The translations under genes were made by a program, and so were the position numbers. DNA of 64,000 nucleotides. Origin: Paraburkholderia ultramafica. Its GTDB lineage: Bacteria; Pseudomonadota; Gammaproteobacteria; Burkholderiales; Burkholderiaceae. Location of the stretch: the NCBI RefSeq assembly GCF_902859915.1, contig NZ_CADIKK010000014.1, positions 124,001 through 188,000 of the forward strand, read 5' to 3'. Each line of letters opens with the position of its first letter. Position 1 is the first letter of the stretch. Positions 60,579 to 64,000 of the stretch are shown one piece after another. The notes beneath the pieces were generated by a model. It did no database searches and was not told where the DNA came from. It saw only the letters and a program-made list of their open reading frames with translations.

Positions 60579-61751
60579 CTAGAGCCGCACCAGCCGCTCG
60601 AGCGCGGTGGCGAGCGTGCTTTCCTGTTTGGCAAAGCAGAAGCGCACCACACCCGACTCGTGCGCCTCGTGATAGAACGCCGAGACCGGAATGGCCGCGA
60701 CGCCGATCTCGCCGGTCAGCCATTGGGCAAACTCGGCTTCGGGCAAATCGCTGATCGCCGAATAGTCGACGCACTGAAAGTACGTGCCCGTGCACGGCAG
60801 CAACTTGAAACGCGAATTCGCGAGGCCCGCGCGGAAGAAGTCGCGCTTGTTCTGATAGAACGCCGGCAGCTCGAGATACGGCGCGGGATCTTTCATGTAG
60901 TCGGCGAGGCCGACCTGCATCGGCGTATTGACCGTGAACACGTTGAACTGGTGCACCTTGCGGAACTCGGCGGTGAGCGCGGCAGGCGCCGCCACGTAGC
61001 CGACCTTCCAGCCCGTCACGTGATAGGTCTTGCCGAAGCTCGACACCACGAAGCTGCGCTGCGCCAGTTCGGGGTAACGCGCGACGCTTTCGTGCGGCGC
61101 GCCGTCGTAGACCATGTGTTCGTACACTTCATCGGACAGGATCAGCACATTGGTGCCGCGCACGATCTCTTCGAGCTTGCGCATGTCCTCGGCGCGCCAG
61201 ACCGTGCCGGTCGGATTGTGCGGTGTGTTGATCAGCAGGAGCCGGGTTTTCGGCGTGATCGCGGTGGCCAGTTTGTCGAACGGAATCGCGTAATCGGGCG
61301 CGTCGAGCGTGACGAAAACCGGTTTGCCGCCGGCCAGTTCGATCGATGGCAGGTAGCTGTCGTAGGTCGGCTCGACCACGATCACTTCGTCACCCGGATG
61401 GACCGCGCAGAGAATCGCGGTCAGCAACGCCTGCGTGGCGCCCGCTGTCACGGTGATTTCGCTGGTGGCCTCGTAGCGGCGCCCGTACAAGGTCGCGATC
61501 TTGTCGGAGATCGCCTGCCGCAGCGGCGCGGTGCCGGCCATCGGCGGGTACTGATTGTGGCCGTCGCGCATCGCGTTCGCGACTGCGTCGACAATGCGCG
61601 GATCGCAGCCGAAGTCGGGAAAGCCCTGGCCCAGATTCACCGCGCCTTTCTCGGCGGCGAGCGCGCTCATCACGGTGAAAATCGTCGTGCCGACATTCGG
61701 CAGGCGAGACGGAAACGAGGGACTCATGGGCGTATCGTGCGGTGCATTCAT
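60579..61751 (-). CDS. Pyridoxal phosphate-dependent aminotransferase (methionine/kynurenine aminotransferase-like)
   Basis: A 390-residue class I aminotransferase. NLGQGFPDFGCDPRI, the cofactor blocks AGATQALLTAI, NTPHNPTGTVW and LSDEVYEHMVYD, and the Schiff-base lysine in SSFGKTYHVTGWKVGY are all present. The pattern is that of YbdL/kynurenine aminotransferase-type enzymes, which transaminate methionine or aromatic amino acids. The ATG at 61751 was chosen; a second at 61727 is possible. The 176 bases upstream, to the PIN gene, hold nothing recognisable. Confidence 0.9.
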   Translation of the reverse strand: MNAPHDTPMSPSFPSRLPNVGTTIFTVMSALAAEKGAVNLGQGFPDFGCDPRIVDAVANAMRDGHNQYPPMAGTAPLRQAISDKIATLYGRRYEATSEITVTAGATQALLTAILCAVHPGDEVIVVEPTYDSYLPSIELAGGKPVFVTLDAPDYAIPFDKLATAITPKTRLLLINTPHNPTGTVWRAEDMRKLEEIVRGTNVLILSDEVYEHMVYDGAPHESVARYPELAQRSFVVSSFGKTYHVTGWKVGYVAAPAALTAEFRKVHQFNVFTVNTPMQVGLADYMKDPAPYLELPAFYQNKRDFFRAGLANSRFKLLPCTGTYFQCVDYSAISDLPEAEFAQWLTGEIGVAAIPVSAFYHEAHESGVVRFCFAKQESTLATALERLVRL

Positions 61752-61927
61752 GGCGCTGTCCGGAGCGTGGGCGAGTGAGTTGGCGAAGTGAGCGAAAAGC
61801 GTGGTCGGCAAGGACGAAGCCTGATTGTAGGGAATCGCGGCGCTGCGTGCGCGCCACGGCTTCCGCGTTGGCCGTTTGGCCAAGGTGATGCGGCCAGAAT
61901 CGCGCGGCCAAAATCATGCGGTCGAAC

Positions 61928-62425
61928 TCAAGCGGGCGCGGGCTCGCCCGCGACGTTCAACGAAGCGCTGATGGCCGCGACGAACGGCGCCGGCTGCGCG
62001 ATCTGGAAGCCGAAGTCGCGCGCAATCCGCTTGGCGAGCTTCAACACCGCGCGATCTTTCGATACCAGCCAGTCGGCTTGCGCGGCGTGCGCGAGCTCGA
62101 GAAACTTCTGGTCGTCGCGGTCTTTGCATTTGGGCAAGGGCCTCGCGTCTTCCGCGGGCGCAGCGGGTTCGACCACTTGCGCGAGCCGTGCGATGACCGC
62201 CAGCGCGGCGGCCTTGTCCACCTTCCGATGCACGAATTGCGGATAGTCGAGCACATAGGTGAGTTCGGCGAGGCAACGCGCGTCGATCAGCGCGGCCAGT
62301 GCGCCGCTTTCGAGTGCGGCTGCGATCGGGCGCGTGTGCGGGTCGTCGAACACGAGAATATCGATCCAGACATTGGAATCGAGAACGACGCGCAAAGCGC
62401 CGTGAGAGGCATGAGAACCGGGCAT
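61928..62425 (-). CDS. PIN domain-containing protein (putative toxin family, TIGR00305-like)
   Basis: A 165-residue PIN-fold nuclease. The acidic active site is visible in VVLDSNVWID, the central LAELTYVLDYP, CKDRDDQKFLELA and DWLVSKD. Proteins of this group are annotated as toxin components, but no small antitoxin gene lies beside it. It is divergent from yaaA with 57 bases between. It could be an orphan RNase or a domesticated toxin. Confidence 0.85.
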   Translation of the reverse strand: MPGSHASHGALRVVLDSNVWIDILVFDDPHTRPIAAALESGALAALIDARCLAELTYVLDYPQFVHRKVDKAAALAVIARLAQVVEPAAPAEDARPLPKCKDRDDQKFLELAHAAQADWLVSKDRAVLKLAKRIARDFGFQIAQPAPFVAAISASLNVAGEPAPA

Positions 62426-62482
62426 TCGTTACAATCTGGCTTTCGTCTTTGACCGCCAGGCACGGCGTGCCTGCAAGCCTCT

Positions 62483-63265
62483 ATGATAATCGTTCTGTCG
62501 CCGGCGAAATCGCTCGACTACGAAACCCCGCCGCACGTCAAAAAGCACACGATCCCCGATTTCGTCGACGACGCAGCCGAACTGATCGGCGGATTGCGCC
62601 GTTTGTCGCCGCAACAGATTGCCTCGCTGATGGACATTTCCGACCAGCTCGCGCACCTCAATTTCCAGCGTTACGCCGACTGGTCGCCGCAATTCGGCAC
62701 GCACAATGCCAAGCAGGCAGTGCTCGCATTCAACGGCGACGTGTATGAAGGCTTCAACGCGAAGACGCTGTCGTCGGCCGATCTGGACTATGCGCAGAAT
62801 CACGTGCGCGTGCTGTCCGGCCTGTACGGCTTGCTGCGTCCGCTCGATCTGCTGCAACCGTACCGGCTCGAAATGGGCACGCGCTTCGCCAATCCGCGTG
62901 GCAAGGATCTGTACGCATTCTGGGGCGAGCGGATCACGCAGGCTTTGAACGCGCAACTGAAAAAGAACGCGGCGGCGTCGCGCGTGCTGGTGAATTGCGC
63001 GTCGGGCGAGTACTTCAAGTCGGTCAAGCCGAAGCTGCTCGACGCGCCCATCGTCACGCCGGTGTTCGAGGACTGGAAGGGCGGCCGCTACAAGATCATC
63101 AGCTTTCATGCAAAGCGCGCGCGTGGCCTGATGGCGCGCTACGCGGTGGAAAACCGCCTCGACCGGCCCGAGCAGTTGAAGGACTTCGACGCCGAAGGTT
63201 ATGGGTTCGACGCCGAAGCTTCGAACGATTCCACTTACGTATTCCGCCGCCGCGTCGCTGAATAA
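62483..63265 (+). CDS. yaaA: Peroxide stress protein YaaA
   Basis: A 260-residue cytoplasmic protein of the YaaA (UPF0246) family. It begins MIIVLSPAKSLDY and has FNGDVYEGF, HVRVLSGLYGLLRPLDLL, RLEMGTRFANPRGK and the C-terminal FHAKRARGLMARY. In E. coli YaaA limits free iron and protects DNA from hydrogen peroxide. The length and all conserved blocks are normal. Confidence 0.95.
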   Translation: MIIVLSPAKSLDYETPPHVKKHTIPDFVDDAAELIGGLRRLSPQQIASLMDISDQLAHLNFQRYADWSPQFGTHNAKQAVLAFNGDVYEGFNAKTLSSADLDYAQNHVRVLSGLYGLLRPLDLLQPYRLEMGTRFANPRGKDLYAFWGERITQALNAQLKKNAAASRVLVNCASGEYFKSVKPKLLDAPIVTPVFEDWKGGRYKIISFHAKRARGLMARYAVENRLDRPEQLKDFDAEGYGFDAEASNDSTYVFRRRVAE

Positions 63266-63300
63266 GCGTTTCGACGCGCATAGAGGCAGGGAAGAACATC

Positions 63301-64000
63301 ATGACGTTATCGATTACGAGCAATTTCGACGCGGGCGCGATCGAAGTGCTGTCCTGCGAGGACGCCGGCAATATCCGTCTGCGCGTGCGGCCGGACAGCC
63401 ACGCCGAGTTTGCGCAGTGGTTTTATTTCCGCGTGTCGGGCGCGGCGGGCACACGCTGCGTGATGACCTTCGAGAATGCCGCCGCGTGCGCATTCGCCGA
63501 AGGCTGGCGCGATTATCAGGCGGTGGCGAGCTATGATCGGGTGAACTGGTTTCGTGTGCCCACCTCGTATGATGGCCGCGTGCTGACGATCGATCACACG
63601 CCGGATTTCGACCGGATCTACTACGCGTATTTCGAGCCGTATAGCGAAGAGCGTCATGCGGAATTTCTCGGCGCCGTGCAGCAGATGCCGCAGGCCACGC
63701 TCTCCGAACTGGGCACGACCGTCGAAGGCCGGCCGATGTCGCTGCTCACGCTCGGCACGCCGCAAACCGGTGGCACGCCCAAAAAGAAGGTCTGGCTGAT
63801 CGCGCGGCAGCATCCCGGCGAAACGATGGCCGAATGGTTTATCGAGGGTCTCGTGAAGCGCCTCGTGGGTTGGGGCGATTGGGCGGGAGATCCGGTCGCG
63901 CGCAAGCTCTACGATCACGCGGTGTTCTACATTGTGCCGAACATGAATCCGGACGGCAGCATGCACGGCAATCTGCGCACGAATGCGGCCGGCGCGAACC
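63301..64000 (+). CDS. M14 family zinc carboxypeptidase, cytosolic type (partial, runs off the window)
   Basis: The first 233 codons are present. Residues 1-120 form the N-terminal beta-rich domain seen in cytosolic carboxypeptidases (FAQWFYFRVSG, YDRVNWFRVPTSYD). The peptidase domain starts near 145. RQHPGETMAEWF holds the first zinc His and Glu, and NMNPDGSMHGNLRTNAAG contains the substrate-binding Asn-Arg. The second zinc histidine and catalytic glutamate would lie beyond 64000. Bacterial members have no settled substrate. GGAAGA precedes the ATG 35 bases after yaaA. Confidence 0.9.
   Translation, partial: MTLSITSNFDAGAIEVLSCEDAGNIRLRVRPDSHAEFAQWFYFRVSGAAGTRCVMTFENAAACAFAEGWRDYQAVASYDRVNWFRVPTSYDGRVLTIDHTPDFDRIYYAYFEPYSEERHAEFLGAVQQMPQATLSELGTTVEGRPMSLLTLGTPQTGGTPKKKVWLIARQHPGETMAEWFIEGLVKRLVGWGDWAGDPVARKLYDHAVFYIVPNMNPDGSMHGNLRTNAAGAN

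Noticed and set aside
1..64000. CRISPR arrays, rRNA genes, insertion sequences, prophage or integrase genes
   Set aside because: No regularly spaced repeats, rRNA signatures, transposase motifs or phage genes were seen on either strand.

Overview
This window is chromosomal DNA from a high-GC betaproteobacterium, almost certainly Burkholderia or Paraburkholderia. The evidence is the gene order ilvI-ilvH-ilvC-psd-pssA-leuA, the block rpsO-pnp-quinone oxidoreductase-tpiA-secG-tRNA-Leu-nuoA to nuoN, and Burkholderiales-type families such as DUF3106, DUF3619, DUF2818 and DUF1178. I see no rRNA, CRISPR array, insertion sequence or prophage. Assignments rest on reading motifs and on remembered family features; no database search was run.

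Left part (1-14 kb): an FtsX-type ABC permease, a truncated haemoglobin overlapping a DUF924 gene, a GT39 glycosyltransferase, an SDR, a TetR regulator with a LOG-family hydrolase, and a three-gene lipid set. That set is a diacylglycerol kinase, a GT4 glycosyltransferase and a calcineurin-like phosphoesterase resembling PlcP. A Pho-box-like sequence lies before the phosphoesterase, so the set looks like a phosphate-starvation membrane-lipid remodelling module. Next come an ECF sigma factor and three small genes for membrane or secreted proteins (DUF3619, DUF3106, RDD).

Middle (14-48 kb): housekeeping genes. They cover branched-chain amino acid synthesis (ilvI, ilvH, ilvC, leuA), phosphatidylethanolamine synthesis (psd, pssA), a carbonic anhydrase plus SulP transporter pair, an orphan periplasmic binding protein, rpsO-pnp, tpiA, secG, tRNA-Leu(GAG) and the complete 14-gene complex I operon. 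A DUF2818 gene and a Nudix hydrolase gene end that operon.

Right part (48-64 kb): a compact two-gene module (HicA-like cysteine-rich protein plus a ferredoxin-like/HTH protein) sits between a terminator and a DUF1178 gene. Its promoter is buried in a perfect 18-bp inverted repeat, and it is the best candidate for a little-described toxin-antitoxin system. Two acyl-CoA dehydrogenase and two MaoC genes follow. A leftward beta-oxidation cluster comes next, containing an APH-type kinase and an acyl-CoA dehydrogenase that together match the two halves of eukaryotic ACAD11, with a histidine phosphatase, a PaaG/PaaH-like pair and GSTs. The window ends with an aminotransferase, a PIN protein, YaaA and the start of an M14 carboxypeptidase.
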